From Entophlyctis helioformis (Eukaryota; Chytridiomycota; Chytridiomycetes; Chytridiales; Chytriomycetaceae): DNA of 64,000 bases. Positions 22,820 to 33,532 of this stretch are shown in pieces. Location: contig JAHLKH010000031.1 of assembly GCA_025526915.1 (NCBI GenBank), forward strand, positions 62,001 to 126,000, given 5' to 3'. The position numbers and the translations under genes are program-made. Position 1 is the first letter of the stretch; every line of letters starts with the position of its first letter. The notes under the pieces are model-generated. The model had not been told where the DNA came from. It did no database searches and saw only the letters and a list, made by a program, of their open reading frames with translations.

Positions 22820-25583
22820 ATGAGCCGCATGCTGCGTCTGGCGAGTGCGACAGCAACCATGCTGCGCATGAGCGCCAGCAGCGCCAGCAGCAGCAACAGC
22901 GTCGCCACACTCCGGTACTGCGCATCGGCGGGCTATCCGGCTGCAGCAACAAGGGCAGCGACGCAGGCCGTCGTGCCAAGCCTGCACCAGCATGCACGCT
23001 TCTTCAAGGCCGTTCGCGGCTCGCAGAAGAAGAAGCCGACCAACCGCAACGTTCGCTTTCAAGACCCGAGAGACGATGTCGACGAGGATGCCGACGAGGA
23101 TGCCGACGACATAGAGCTTCGCAGCCAGTCCGAGGATCTGCCCAAATGGAAGCGGAAGATCGCCCATAAGATCGAGAAGAAGGATAGGAAGAAGGAGCTG
23201 AAGGAGACCTTCAGCGCGGCCGACTTCGAAACGGAGGAGGGCAGATGGAAGCAGCCGCAGTTCAAGTGAGTTGGTCAGGCCTTGCAGGCTGCTTGGCTGG
23301 AGGCCGACGGTCATGCTGACATGCCGCACCTTGCGTGTCTGTCTGTCTGTCTGTCTGTCCGTGCGATGGACCAGTCCATCCGATATCTCAAAGCAATCCT
23401 ACGCTCGCGACGACCTCGAGTACACCATGTCAGCCACGGGTCTGGTGCGCAAGCTCCAGTTCCGCCTGGCCGACGAGGTTCATGGCCGCGCTTCATCCGT
23501 GCGAAACGTCGAAAAAGTGTGGTACCTGCTGCAGATGTACCTCAAGGAGCCCGCGCCAGAGTCGAGCGACGTCCGCACGCTTCGCAAAGCATTGCATATG
23601 CTTGGATCGGCCAAGCCTGCCGCGGTCATGGCGGACCGCCTTGAGTTTCTCCTCAGCGTTCTTCGCAAACGGTTCGCGATGGCCAAAGAAGCCGATGCTG
23701 CAGCGGGCGACGAAGCCAATGCAAGAAACCGCGTGCACGACGGCGACTCGCAGCTGCAGTTCACATACGACGATCTCGACAGATTCCTTCCGATCATTGG
23801 CGAGACAGCAACATCCGTCGACGACATCAAGACCTTTTACGGCATGGTGTTGTTCCGGTGCGGACTGTATCAAAGCAAGAGTAACGTCGGCCGCCTTCTC
23901 GGCATGCTCGCCGATCGCCCCAACTCGAACCTCGCCGAGCAGCTGTTTGCAACCATCTCCAGCGACCCAGACAAGCATCTTCGCCGCACGCTCCACATGT
24001 ACGAAGTCATGGCCAAGTACTACTGCGAGCGAGGCAACATCAAGGCGCTCTACGAGATGCTGCTGGATATGGACGAGTCATCCAAGGACATCAACGAGCT
24101 CATCTTCCGCCATATGCTGGTTTGCGCGCGGGACATAAAGCAGCCGACCTCGGAGCAGATCAACATGGTCAAGCACACCGTCAAGCTCATGGAAAAGCAC
24201 AACGTCGAGATGACGCACTGGCTGTGCGAGCCCCTGCTGTCGATTTACTTTGCCAAGAAAGAGTGCAAGGAGGAGAACGAAGCGATACGCAAGATTGCCT
24301 ATTCAGACGTGATATCAACGACGCGGTGGTGGCAGTCTGCGTTGGTTGGATACGCTCTCGCGGACAAGCCGTCGGCGATGCGCAGTGTGTACGACCGAGC
24401 CGTCAACAAAAACGCCCTCGTCAACTCGACCATGTACTGTGCGGTCATTGACTGTTTTGTGCGCAACCAAGATCCCTCGGCTGCCTGCCACTTCCACGGC
24501 CAGTTGCGCTTGGACAATGTCCACTGCTTTGAAAAAACATACACGGGTCTGATCAAAGCGGTCACGCCGATCAACCTCCGCCTTGCCATGTCGTTCAAGC
24601 GAATGGTTGTCCGTCGGTTTTCGCGTATCGGAGCCGAGGCGATGCAGTACCTTATCCAGGGGCTGCTCCAAGCCGGCTATTTTCAGACTGCACGCAATGA
24701 GCTCCGCGACATGTGGTTTTGCCGCACCAAGCCCAACACGGACATCTACCACCTCTTTATCTCTGCATACCTGGAGCCGAAGCAGCTTGACATTGCCAAA
24801 GCGCTCATGTACTTTAAGGAAATGCACCGCATGGGCATCCGCATCAAGCCCAAGACGATCCAGCTGTTTGCAGACAGCATCTTCCAGCGCGAATCGATAG
24901 CCGACGTCAAGACTGTCATGCAAGCAATCGAGGCAATCAAACTGCCGCCCAGCACCATCATGTACAACTGTCTGATCCGGCTTTCTGCGCGCCAGGGTGA
25001 TCTGGAACGCGTCCAGCAGGTGCTTGACGAGATGAAGCTCAAGCAAGTGCCCATCGACGAGGACACGCTTGCGTTTGTCATGGAAGCGCACATGCTGCAC
25101 GACAGTCCCGACAAGGCGCTGCAGTTCTGGAACGAGTACTGGGACAACCAAATGGTGCCGACATCCGTCGCCGTGTCCATGCTCATGGAGCACGTGCTCG
25201 CCACCAACGACAGCGGCCTGTGGGCTCAAGAATGGCCGCGCATTCTGAAAAGCGGCGCTCGTCTCGACTCTGTCGCCAGCAACCAGCTCATTGAGGTGCT
25301 TGTGCACTTTGGTCGCGAGTCCGACATCCCCAAGGCCCTCAACCTCTACTTTGACGTCTTTGAGGCGAAGCCCAACCTGGACACGTTCCACCACCTGCGC
25401 GACCACCTCCTCGACCAAGCCAACAATGTCGATATCTGGAACAGCGTCCTGACGTTCTGGGCTGCACATGACGAGCGCTTTGCCAGACATCTCCTCTTGA
25501 ACAAGTTTTCGCTGGACGACTTGCCGCCGGCCGAGCAGCACCAGATTGCCATTGCGAGCCAGCCGGTGATCGAGAGCCTCTAA
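22820..25583 (+). CDS. Mitochondrial-type pentatricopeptide repeat protein
   Basis: Two exons (22820-23265, 23375-25583) give 884 residues. The first 60 residues are rich in Arg, Ser and Ala with almost no acid (MSRMLRLASATATMLR...), which suggests a mitochondrial targeting signal. After a charged linker there are tandem helical repeats with PPR signatures, clearest at the C-terminal half (ANELRDMWFCRTKPNTDIYH-like, ALMYFKEMHRMGIRIKPKT, TIMYNCLIRLSARQGDLERV, LDEMKLKQVPIDEDTLAF). PPR proteins bind organellar RNA and act in its processing or translation; the target here is unknown. The intron (109 nt) has donor GTGAGT and a (CTGT)n tract. Earlier repeats are degenerate. Confidence 0.85.
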
Positions 25584-25785
25584 GCTGCTGATACACTGCT
25601 CGGCCAGGGGATCCCGTCGACTCTCAACCAAGGATAGGGATGTTGTATTTTGAGCCAGCCAAGGAGAGCATGGAATAAAGCGATGGGTGACTACAAACAG
25701 GCAGATCCAGATGCTGCAAGGAGAATGACCCCCATGCACAAGTACAGCCAGCTGAACAACAACCACAACCACAACACGGCAAGCT

Positions 25786-27162
25786 TTACTCCGTGTCTGG
25801 CTCGCCCGCGTACCCATCGCCATCGCGCGCATCGTCGGACCACGGCGACCGCGGCGATGCCATCCGAACACCGCGCATGTTGTGCAGCCACTCGAGCACG
25901 TCCCGGTGGCCAAACTCTGCCGCCCGGTTGACCGCAAACGTCGTGCATCCCTCGGTGCGGTTCTCGTGCAGCCACTGCAGCATGTCCAGCCGTCCGTTGC
26001 GTGCAGCGCCGTCCATCGCATCCGTTGTGCAGCCCTCGCGGCGATGGACGTGCAGCCACCGCACCACGTCCATGTGGCCTTGCTGTGCCGCCCAGTCCAT
26101 CGCATCGGTCGTGCAGCCCTCGCTGCGGTTGTGGTGCAGCCAGTGCACGATATCGAGCCGACCCGATCCAGCCGCGCCGTCCATGGCACGCGCCGTGCAT
26201 CCTTCAGCGCGGTTGGCATGCAGCCACTGCACCACGTCGAGATGGCCGTTGGCGGCTGCGTTTGTCATGGCAACCGCCGTGCAGCCTTCATGTCGGTTCA
26301 GGTGCAGCCAGATCACCGTGTCCAAGTGCCCACCGGCAGCTGCTCCGTCCATCGCATAGGTCGTGCACGCCGTGCTGCCGGCCGCGTGCAGCATCTGCAG
26401 GATCTCGACATGTCCGCCATAGCCGGCCCAGTCCATTGCCTTGTACGGCCCGAACCGCTCAAACTGCGCCAGATCGACCGTGCCGAGCGTAAAGGCTAGG
26501 TGCTGCAGCAGAGCCGTGTGGCCAAAGATGATGGCCAGCCAGCCCAGCGCAATGGGGAACCGGAAATCCAGCACATCGAACCAGCCGTTGTGCATGGCAA
26601 TGTGGATAAGATCGCCGGAATGCGTGTTGGTGCCGTGGTGGCAGTATGTGTTCATGGCCCGATCCAGAGTGCGGTCCGTGTCGGTGTCGTCCTTTCGGGG
26701 AAACCGAGCAAGCAGCCGTTGGTACATGGCGCGAGACCGCACACGCAGCATGAGACCGTCGCCGTGTGCACCAGCATCGAGGGAAATGTACGGCAGCAGC
26801 CACAGGTCGCCCTGCCAGTCGGTTTCAAACACCTCGGCCCAGATGGCTTGGATGGTGGCCTTGTCGAGACTCTTCTTGTCGCCGAGCTCGCCGTCTAGGA
26901 ACGCAGTGAGCGGCGGCTCGATCCCGTATGTCGTGCCGTTCCACTCGGCGAGCAGCGGCTGGAACTCTGGCGACGGCTTGCCGAGACTACCAGCGACTGG
27001 TTGCCGTGCGTGTCTGGACGGCGTCGCCCAGCGCGGTCGTCGTGCATACAGTCCAGCACGTGCAGCGATTGCAGCGCTGATGGTGGCTGGCGGAGAGAGT
27101 CCGGTCTTTGGGGGCAGCAGCGCATCGTCGCACTCGTCGCTTCGTGAATAGCAGCAACCCAT
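25786..27162 (-). CDS. Ankyrin-repeat protein 2 with MGCC acylation-type N-terminus
   Basis: Single-exon gene of 458 residues. The start at 27162 gives MGCCYSR: Gly2 and Cys3/Cys4 fit dual N-myristoylation and palmitoylation, so the protein may sit on a membrane. The family block follows (EPPLTAFLDG, W.EVFETDWQGDLWLLP, RAMYQRLLARFP). Then comes NGWFDVLDFRFPIALG, and from about residue 215 seven or eight repeats of the form CTT.AMD.AA..GHLD.V.WLH.NR.EG. The repeats are close to one another in sequence, so the array probably expanded recently. An in-frame ATG further upstream (27237) would add 25 residues encoded by a CAGACC-type repeat and is less likely. There is no known partner. Confidence 0.85.
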   Translation of the reverse strand: MGCCYSRSDECDDALLPPKTGLSPPATISAAIAARAGLYARRPRWATPSRHARQPVAGSLGKPSPEFQPLLAEWNGTTYGIEPPLTAFLDGELGDKKSLDKATIQAIWAEVFETDWQGDLWLLPYISLDAGAHGDGLMLRVRSRAMYQRLLARFPRKDDTDTDRTLDRAMNTYCHHGTNTHSGDLIHIAMHNGWFDVLDFRFPIALGWLAIIFGHTALLQHLAFTLGTVDLAQFERFGPYKAMDWAGYGGHVEILQMLHAAGSTACTTYAMDGAAAGGHLDTVIWLHLNRHEGCTAVAMTNAAANGHLDVVQWLHANRAEGCTARAMDGAAGSGRLDIVHWLHHNRSEGCTTDAMDWAAQQGHMDVVRWLHVHRREGCTTDAMDGAARNGRLDMLQWLHENRTEGCTTFAVNRAAEFGHRDVLEWLHNMRGVRMASPRSPWSDDARDGDGYAGEPDTE

Positions 27163-27639
27163 GGCCGGCTGTCTGCTGGTCTGCTGGTCTGTTGGTCTGC
27201 CTGTTGGTCTGTGGCAGCTGCCAAGGCAACCACACAAACGCGACGGTTTGATTGAGCGTGTTTCAGGCGTGTTTCAGATTAAGCTGCTGGAACTTCAAGA
27301 GCTGCATCAACGCCGCAGTGTGGCTTTGCAAGACGCTCGAGGGAGCAGACTCGTTTGACACGCAGACACACCAGCTGCTGTCCAGTGAGCGTCCACAGGC
27401 TGAACAGAGTGTGTGGCTTCATTGTGGCTGTGTATGCGTCGTGATTGGCTTGTGGCCAAGCGTGTGTGTGTGCATACAGAAAAAAGAAATGGTCTGATAC
27501 CGACAACGGCCAGGGTCAGAGAGGGCTTTGGACACAAGATTGCTCAATCCAGTGATTGTGTGACGTGTGGTTGAGCAACCGCGATGGATGCTTCTATGTT
27601 GGGGATCTGTGACTGTGCGGATGCGTCCGTTACATCGGA
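27163..27639. other. Intergenic region between ankyrin gene 2 and the 7-segment membrane gene
   Basis: Near 27170-27215 there is a run of (CTGGTCTG/TTGGTCTG) units. The rest is mixed sequence with short GT/TG stretches. No coding exon is supported. Confidence 0.5.
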
Positions 27640-29480
27640 TCAGTGGGGAGCGGTTCCCTTGATGGCAACTGCATGATATCCTAGAGTGTCTTTGATGGAT
27701 GAGATTGATGACTTTTTGCCTTTGGGTGACTTTGGGCTGCGGTGCTGCGGTGGTGGATTTATGACTTGGAGACCCTTGAGACTCTTGGCAATGAACCACA
27801 CGAGCACGCTGTTGAGAATGACAAAGTGGCCTGCAATGCACGTCAGGGACTGAGCCTGTTGTGGTGGTTGTTGCGGTTGTCAAGTGGGGATGGATGGATG
27901 GATGGATGGGATGATCAGCACACGAGTGCACGACAATGCAGCCACAGTCGGTCCTGCAAGAGACTCACACGTCGCCAACCCGCGGACGGGGCGGGTCTGA
28001 TGACCACGTCATTGAGCGAAGACAGCCCAAACACGGCAAACGTGAACAGCACGTACAACGTCAGATACACCGTGAGCCAAAACACGGTCGACTGGATGAG
28101 CGTTGACTGGGGTAGATTTTGGTTGATGTTTGCCCTGTAGCTGTTGACTGCTCGCATGAAACGCCTTCCGCGATGGCAGATGGATATGGTAACGTGTCTT
28201 GACTGTGCATCGGAATGCTCGTGGTTGACGAAGTCCCTTTGCTGCTTGTAGTGGACGAGTACAGTTCGTTGTCGAGACGCTCTGCAAGCTTGCTGAAGTT
28301 CCAGTGGAGAGTGAACACGACAAATCCGCAGATGATGCCGCCGATCACATTGGCCACAAGGACTTGTGCGGTGCATGAGATGGCATGAGATGGGATGGGA
28401 TGGGATGAGATGAGATGGCATGAGATGGGATAGAATGAAAACAAGGCAGATCAGTATCCATGCACAGCCACAGCGATCAAGTGGTGTTGAATGAGCTTGG
28501 CAGTCGCAATCGGCACTCACGGTACGGGTTGAATGTGGCGCGGTACCAGCTGGCAAGAGCACATCGGCGGACAGGAGCGTGGCGGATGGTTAATGCGACA
28601 GCCGATACAGGACACGCGAGGAAGATGGTCACTCACTTGGCGGCCCAGGTGTTCTCGGATGGCGTCATGAACAGCGTGTAGTAGAATGCGCGTGGCAGGA
28701 ACATGCCAAAGTAGATGCCGTTCATCACAACGGCGAACGCAGCCGGAACCCACGGCCACACAAACTGGGCAGCACACGAAACGACGATCGTAGCGTGTCA
28801 GTGGCCGCTGGGCACGCCAAGTGGGCATCGAGTGTCACAGAACGGCACAGGCATGGCAAAGCATGGCACGGCATGGCAGCATCCATACCGTGAGGGTCTT
28901 CATCATCCACAGCAGGAAGAACTGTTCGAAACGTGTTGAGTGCCAAGCAAGGATTGCCGCACCATGGTACGTCATTGTCACACCGTTGGCCAAGCAAGCA
29001 TCCCGATTCATCCAACGCGGTGCCGCGCGCGTTCCAAGAGGCAGAACGTATCGCGATCGAGTGGGACGGCAGACGCAAGATTCCAAACACAAGAGTGAGC
29101 ATGAGTAGCCGTAGGCCTGCTACGGCGACACCTGAACGCACGGTCGCAGCAACCTGACACAAGCCAGCCATAGAACACCTTACCATTATCCACACGTTCA
29201 GGATGTACATCTCCACACAGAACAGCCACAGCCGAAAGAGCAGAAGCGGAAGGCTCGTGTAAAGGAACGTCACGGTCACCGTCGCGATGTTCCTGAAGAG
29301 TGCTACTGTGAGGAGCAGGAGCAGCGTGCTTGGGAGTTGCTTGTGCGTCCTGAAAAAGGCGAGGGCTGCATGGTACCAGGCATAGCACACGAGAGGGAAA
29401 CAGCCAACGCCGATGCAGATGGCGACAAAGTCCTCTGGCTGGTCAAAGCGCGGAGGGTCGAATGGTATGGGGGCTGGCAT
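27640..29480 (-). CDS. Seven-segment membrane protein
   Basis: Seven exons on the minus strand (29184-29480, 28889-28921, 28637-28764, 28521-28549, 28194-28362, 28008-28140, 27640-27849) give 332 residues with all phases consistent. About seven hydrophobic segments are seen: FVAICIGVGCFPLVCYAW, STLLLLLTVALFRNIATVTV, LLLFRLWLFCVEMYILNVWI with FFLLWMMKTLT, VPAAFAVVMNGIYFGMFLP, LLVANVIGGIICGFVVFTL, FWLTVYLTLYVLFTFAVFGL and GHFVILNSVLVWFIAKSL. The tail is short, basic and Ser/Lys-rich. The N-terminus has no signal peptide. Number and spacing of segments resemble 7TM receptors, but I see no DRY or NPxxY motif and cannot assign a family. Introns contain (ATCCC)n and (CCAT)n tracts. The last donor could be at either of two adjacent GT sites. 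Confidence 0.72.
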
Positions 29481-30007
29481 CAGTCTAGCAAAGATTCTTT
29501 TTCGGCAAATATGGGGCGGTATGACTGCATGAGTATCGCATTAGAATCTCTTGCATTTGAATGCGGCGGTCGAATGGCACTTTGTTGGCATCTCATGCGT
29601 GTCCAGCCACGCTGTTTCTTCAAATGACCGCTTATGCCAGTCAAACTGCGCGATGCGGGACAATGCGCGACGACTCACGACCAGGCTTGGCAAGGTTCGT
29701 CACAGAATGTGTGACAGATACAGTGGCAGCAGCGTGCAGCTAGAAGGGCAGCTAGAAGGACAGCTTTATTGCTGGCATGGATCGCATTGAGCGTGCTGCA
29801 GAGAGGGACACAAGGAGACGGACACAAGGACGGACACAAAGAGAGGGACACAATAGAATCGGGCTCACAGAGAATCGGACGGGCTTCACGACAGAGTTCG
29901 ACGGGCTTCACAAGTGGCGCTCAGATCTTGCTGGCATTACTTTCCCATCGCCATAACCGACAGGTATCCGACTGTGCCGCATGCAAGGTCAGCTTGGATC
30001 GCACGGC
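29481..30007. other. Intergenic region with short tandem repeats
   Basis: Contains GCAGCTAGAAGG/GCAGCTAGAAGG-ACAGCT units near 29738-29765 and a run of GGACACAAGGAC-type units at about 29803-29852. No gene is seen. Confidence 0.5.
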
Positions 30008-30806
30008 TCATGACAACAGCATCAGCGTGCAGAGCAACCCAGACATACGCTTGAGGGTCAGACAGCGCGTGACGGTACAAACCATGCGGTGGCGGCTGAC
30101 TGGCGACTGCTCGTAGTGGTGGTGTGTCGAGTAAAAGTCGCGAGCGACCTTGTGGAGTCGGCCTGGCTCTTCGACGTGCTCGTTGGCTGGACGGCGACGC
30201 TTGACTCCCGCAGCGACATTCACGGGCACTGTTGCGATGGCATGATCGGTGTGGATCAGCGAGGGGCCAGCAGAGACCAGCAGAGAGACCAGCGAGCCGC
30301 AGGATGGTCAGAGTCCATGCAAAACGCGAGCTTGCCGCCAGATCCAGCATCGGCAGCAGGCAGCAGGCAGCAGGCACCAGGCAACGCACACACACAGCCA
30401 GGGATGCAGGCACTCACCGTCGAAAAGGTCAAAGGCGTTGCTGACAGCCGCGCTCAGCTTGGCGGGAGGCTGCCAGTTGTCATAGTCCAGCGAGCCATGC
30501 TCAAGTGCGGGCTGCCATTCACGAACACAATACAAACCAAGTCAGCCAGACAGTTTGCCCGTTGCCAGCCAGCCAGCCAGTCTGCCAGCACCGGCATGCA
30601 GAGAGAAGCAGGCAAAGGCATGCGAGAGGCGAGTGTCGAGGGAGTGTCCTGACCTTGACTGTGGCGGCCGTCTTGTCTGTCTTGGCTGCCTTTCTGCGTG
30701 GGACTCGCGGCTTGCGGTTGATGGACGCGACAAGAACGGCATGTGGTGGCGTGGGCAGACCGACACGGCGACGACGGTGTTCGGCTGTGGAGCCAATGTT
30801 CAACAT
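30008..30806 (-). CDS. Small basic protein of unknown function
   Basis: Three exons on the minus strand (30654-30806, 30418-30511, 30008-30228) give 155 residues in frame. The start is MLNIGSTAEHRRRR. Residues 30-52 are Lys/Arg-rich (NRKPRVPRRKAAKTDKT), compatible with a nuclear or ribosome-binding signal. An acidic/aromatic patch follows (SLDYDNWQPPAKLSAAVSN, AFDLFD), then VKRRRP and a His cluster (YSTHHHYEQ). The donor at the end of exon 2 is GTGAGT. The family is not recognised. The C-terminal 30 residues may be mis-modelled if a further intron exists. Confidence 0.5.
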
Positions 30807-30900
30807 GCGTGAGTTCCAGCCGGCTCCTTGCGCACACCAAGTGCAAGCGTGTTCGATGTGTTCAATGTGTTCGATGTGCGCAGCTTGTCGACCGGAACAA

Positions 30901-30902
30901 AG

Positions 30903-30934
<32 letters not shown>

Positions 30935-30936
30935 CA
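30901..30936 (-). repeat. (CAGG)n tract, sense-strand (CTGC)n
   Basis: Nine or so tandem CAGG units in the spacer between the two small minus-strand genes. A second tract of the same type lies at about 31617-31655 inside the first intron of the 109-residue gene. Confidence 0.85.
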
Positions 30937-31058
30937 AGCAGGCACTCTCAAGCAACAGCAGTGCTCATCTTCACGGCTCTCGCTAGCTGCTCTCACTCTC
31001 GCTCTCTCACCTTTGTCGCCGTCCAGATCGTCGCTGGGAGGCATCTGGCATGCATCCG

Positions 31059-31751
31059 TCACAACATTGTCTTCGGTCGGAACGCATCCAAGGCACTCTG
31101 GTTGAGCGAGTACTGCAAGTCGTCAATGGCCACGCAAGCCGGCAAGCAGCGTCGTCCAAGCAGCGATGCCAACGGTTGACGGCATCCACCAGAATCGGTC
31201 CCAAGTGCAGCAACCCAGCATCAGACAGCAAAGACAGGAAAGCGATTCGCACAATGGGCACAGCAGCAGTCAGCCAAGACGCATTTCCAGGCGCCAGAAA
31301 CACGACACGGCATGGGATGACACGGCATGACACGACGCGCTCTTTGGAGCATCAGGCAGTGGCAGCCATCTCGCTAGGCGTACGTACAGGGAGACCGTGA
31401 GGATACGCAACAATGCCGCCTTCAAAGAATGGAGCAGCCGGCTTGACGAGCATGACATTCCTGGTTGTATCAGCATCAGTCGCCGCATCGACACACATCA
31501 CAGGGAAGCGCATTGTCCATTGACGCAGCGCAGACGCCACGCCAAACAACAAAGGACGGCGCGATACGATTGACGACTGCGCGTCTTCAGGCAGTTGCAG
31601 GGCAGTCGCATCTCCATGCAGGCAGGCAGGCAGCAGGCAGGCAGGCAGGCAGGCAGATGCATACCTTGGCACAGCCGCCCAGTCTGCCGATGCTCCCCAC
31701 GCCCAGGCCGAGCCCAAAGTTGTAGTGAAGATGGATGCTGTCAATGGACAT
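31059..31751 (-). CDS. Small unassigned protein
   Basis: Minus-strand exons 31665-31751, 31388-31576 and 31059-31112 join to 109 residues. The N-terminus is MSIDSIHLHYNFG followed by a Gly-rich stretch (LGLGVGSIGRLGG). The centre has FEGGIVAYPHGLP, and the C-terminus is YSLNQSALDAFRPKTML. Donors are GTATGC and GTACGT. Intron 1 contains a (CTGC)n tract on the sense strand. Intron 2 is long (275 nt) and other exon choices are possible. No family is recognised. Confidence 0.42.
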
Positions 31752-32249
31752 GGTTGCTTGTGTGTGTATGGTTCTGTTTGCGGATGCTTCTTCTGATCAG
31801 AGTTGGACACGCAATGCCAAGCCAATTCTTGCGAAGCAATGCGGAAAGTCACTCAAATGACAGCATTCTCGTGTTTGTTGCCTTTGTGGCCATTCCGGGG
31901 GAGAGGATACAGCGGCAATCAGCTGGTTGACTGTGTGTCTGTTGCCAGCGTTGGATGCATGTGCCGTCGCTCGAGATGCAGACGTTGGTGCAGCGAGTGT
32001 TCAGCCACACACTGGACGACATGCGCTGGCGGCTGTTGGAGGGGAGCAGATCGTCACGCCAAGATGGCCCGTTGCAGCTGCGTGTTGCATCGTGTGCGAC
32101 AAGCAAGTCACTGAGCCAGCCGCCATCCAGCCTTGCCGTGACTGCAGGCGAGCTGCCGAGCACTGCCAGATCGGCTGTTGAGCTGAATGCGGACACGGCC
32201 ACGCGGACACTTGAGCGACAATCTGCCAAGTGGCTGAAAGCACCGGCAG
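31752..32249. other. Divergent intergenic region upstream of the hydrolase gene
   Basis: A plus-strand open frame (31955-32437) overlaps the first exon of the hydrolase in another frame and has no recognisable domain, so it is not annotated. Otherwise nothing notable is seen. Confidence 0.4.
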
Positions 32250-33184
32250 ATGCTCATTCTCGAGGACCACACCGACCTGCAGACGTCCAGCGGACCCATG
32301 CGGGTGCACTGGTTCAGACCCAACACTCTGCCGCAGCACCCATCTGCCCGCTTCCCAGGCGTGGCCGTCTTCACCGAGATCTACCAAGTCACTGGTCCGG
32401 TCGAGCGGTTCTGTCGGCAGATTGCATCGCTTGGTGAGTCTGTCTGTCTGTGAGTCTGTCTGTCTGTCTGTCTGTGGGATGCCTCCGCTGCCAGGCTGCC
32501 CACAACCAACACCGTCTGGTGGATCCTGAACCGCCGGCACTGCATGCGACAGGATACCTGGTCGGCTGCCCCGAGTCGTACCACGAGTTCGAGGTGCCTG
32601 GCACGGTCATCCCATACGACGTCGAGGGCACCGACAGAGGCAATCGGTACAAGACCGAGAAGACGCTGGCAGCATATGACGAAGACGCCACGCTGCTTCT
32701 CGATGCCATGACCAGCCACCCCAACTGCACCGGCCGCATCGGCGCGACGGGCATGTGTCTCGGCGGCCATCTCGCCTTCCGCTGCGCCTTTGACTCCCGC
32801 GTCTCGGCGTCCGTGTGCTACTTTGCCACCGACATCCACTCCGAGACGCTTGGCCGCGGCAAGGCGTCCGACTCGCTCGCCCGGTGCACCGAGATTGCGG
32901 GCGAGACGCTGCTCATCTTTGGCAAGCGCGACACACACATCCCGTTTGACGGCCGTGCCAAGATCCACAAGGCGCTGTCCGACGGCGGCGTGCACTTTTC
33001 GTGGTACGAGCAGGCCGACGCACAGCATGCGTTTATTCGTGACGAGCTGAGCAAGGGGCGGTACGATCCCGCCATTGCAAGCCACTGCTTTGAGATGCTC
33101 AAGGAGCTCTTTTTCCGCAAGCTGCATGTCGAGTATGGTGCTCCCGTCTCGGCTCCCAAGGCAGCTCCTGAGCATGTGTGCTGA
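32250..33184 (+). CDS. Dienelactone hydrolase family protein
   Basis: Alpha/beta hydrolase of the dienelactone hydrolase (carboxymethylenebutenolidase) family. Exons 32250-32433 and 32553-33184 give 271 residues. The catalytic triad is visible: Cys130 in GATGMCLGGH, Asp188 in GKRDTHIPF and His220 in DAQHAF. Glu43 (VFTEIYQ), which activates the cysteine in the bacterial enzyme, is also present. GCPESYHEF is the usual family block and is formed across the intron join, which supports the splice site. Substrate is unknown; fungal members act on dienelactone-like esters. The intron (119 nt) starts GTGAGT and is filled with (CTGT)n. It is probably cytosolic, since no targeting signal is seen. Confidence 0.92.
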
Positions 33185-33532
33185 GTGCAAGCCGGCATTT
33201 GTCTCGTGTGCGAATGCAAGTGCCATGCGAGTAAATGAAGGAGCACGGCTACGTCGCAGTGCTTTCCTTGCTCTCATCCTTTGGCAGAGAACGCGGCGCT
33301 GATCCGAGCGTGTGGCCGTATCCACCATAGCCGCCGTATCCTGTGCCAGGTCCAGAACCAGAGGCAGATGCAGCTCGATCACGGAATGGTCGGTGATGCT
33401 ACCATGGTTTCCTTCTTCAAGTCCTTCGAGTAAGTACTCGCTCTAAAAGCCACAACTTGAACTGGCGACTTCCTAGATAATAAATCACGATATGAATTCC
33501 AATCGTCCCTTCTTAACTAACAGAAAAAGTTT
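33185..33532. other. Intergenic region with a possible Gly/Tyr-rich minus-strand exon and an AT-rich intron-like segment
   Basis: The minus strand is open from 33398 to the TAG at 33249 and reads a Gly/Tyr-rich stretch (GPGTGYGGYGGYGHTLG). No upstream exon could be joined. On the plus strand, 33434-33526 starts GTAAGT and ends CTAACAG, is much more AT-rich than its surroundings, and looks like an intron ending just before the LYR gene start. The short upstream frame (MVSFFKSF) does not join in phase with the LYR frame, so the intron may lie in its 5' leader. Confidence 0.4.

Noticed and set aside
24315..26219. A 634-codon minus-strand frame over the PPR gene and ankyrin gene 2
   Set aside because: It is the antisense of the PPR coding exon joined by chance to an off-frame reading of the ankyrin repeats.
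30901..30936. CAGG and GGCT tracts as telomere-like or CRISPR-like repeats
   Set aside because: They are pure tetranucleotide microsatellites without unique spacers and lie in introns or small spacers.
31955..32437. A 160-codon frame upstream of the hydrolase
   Set aside because: It runs into the hydrolase first exon in another frame and has no recognisable domain.
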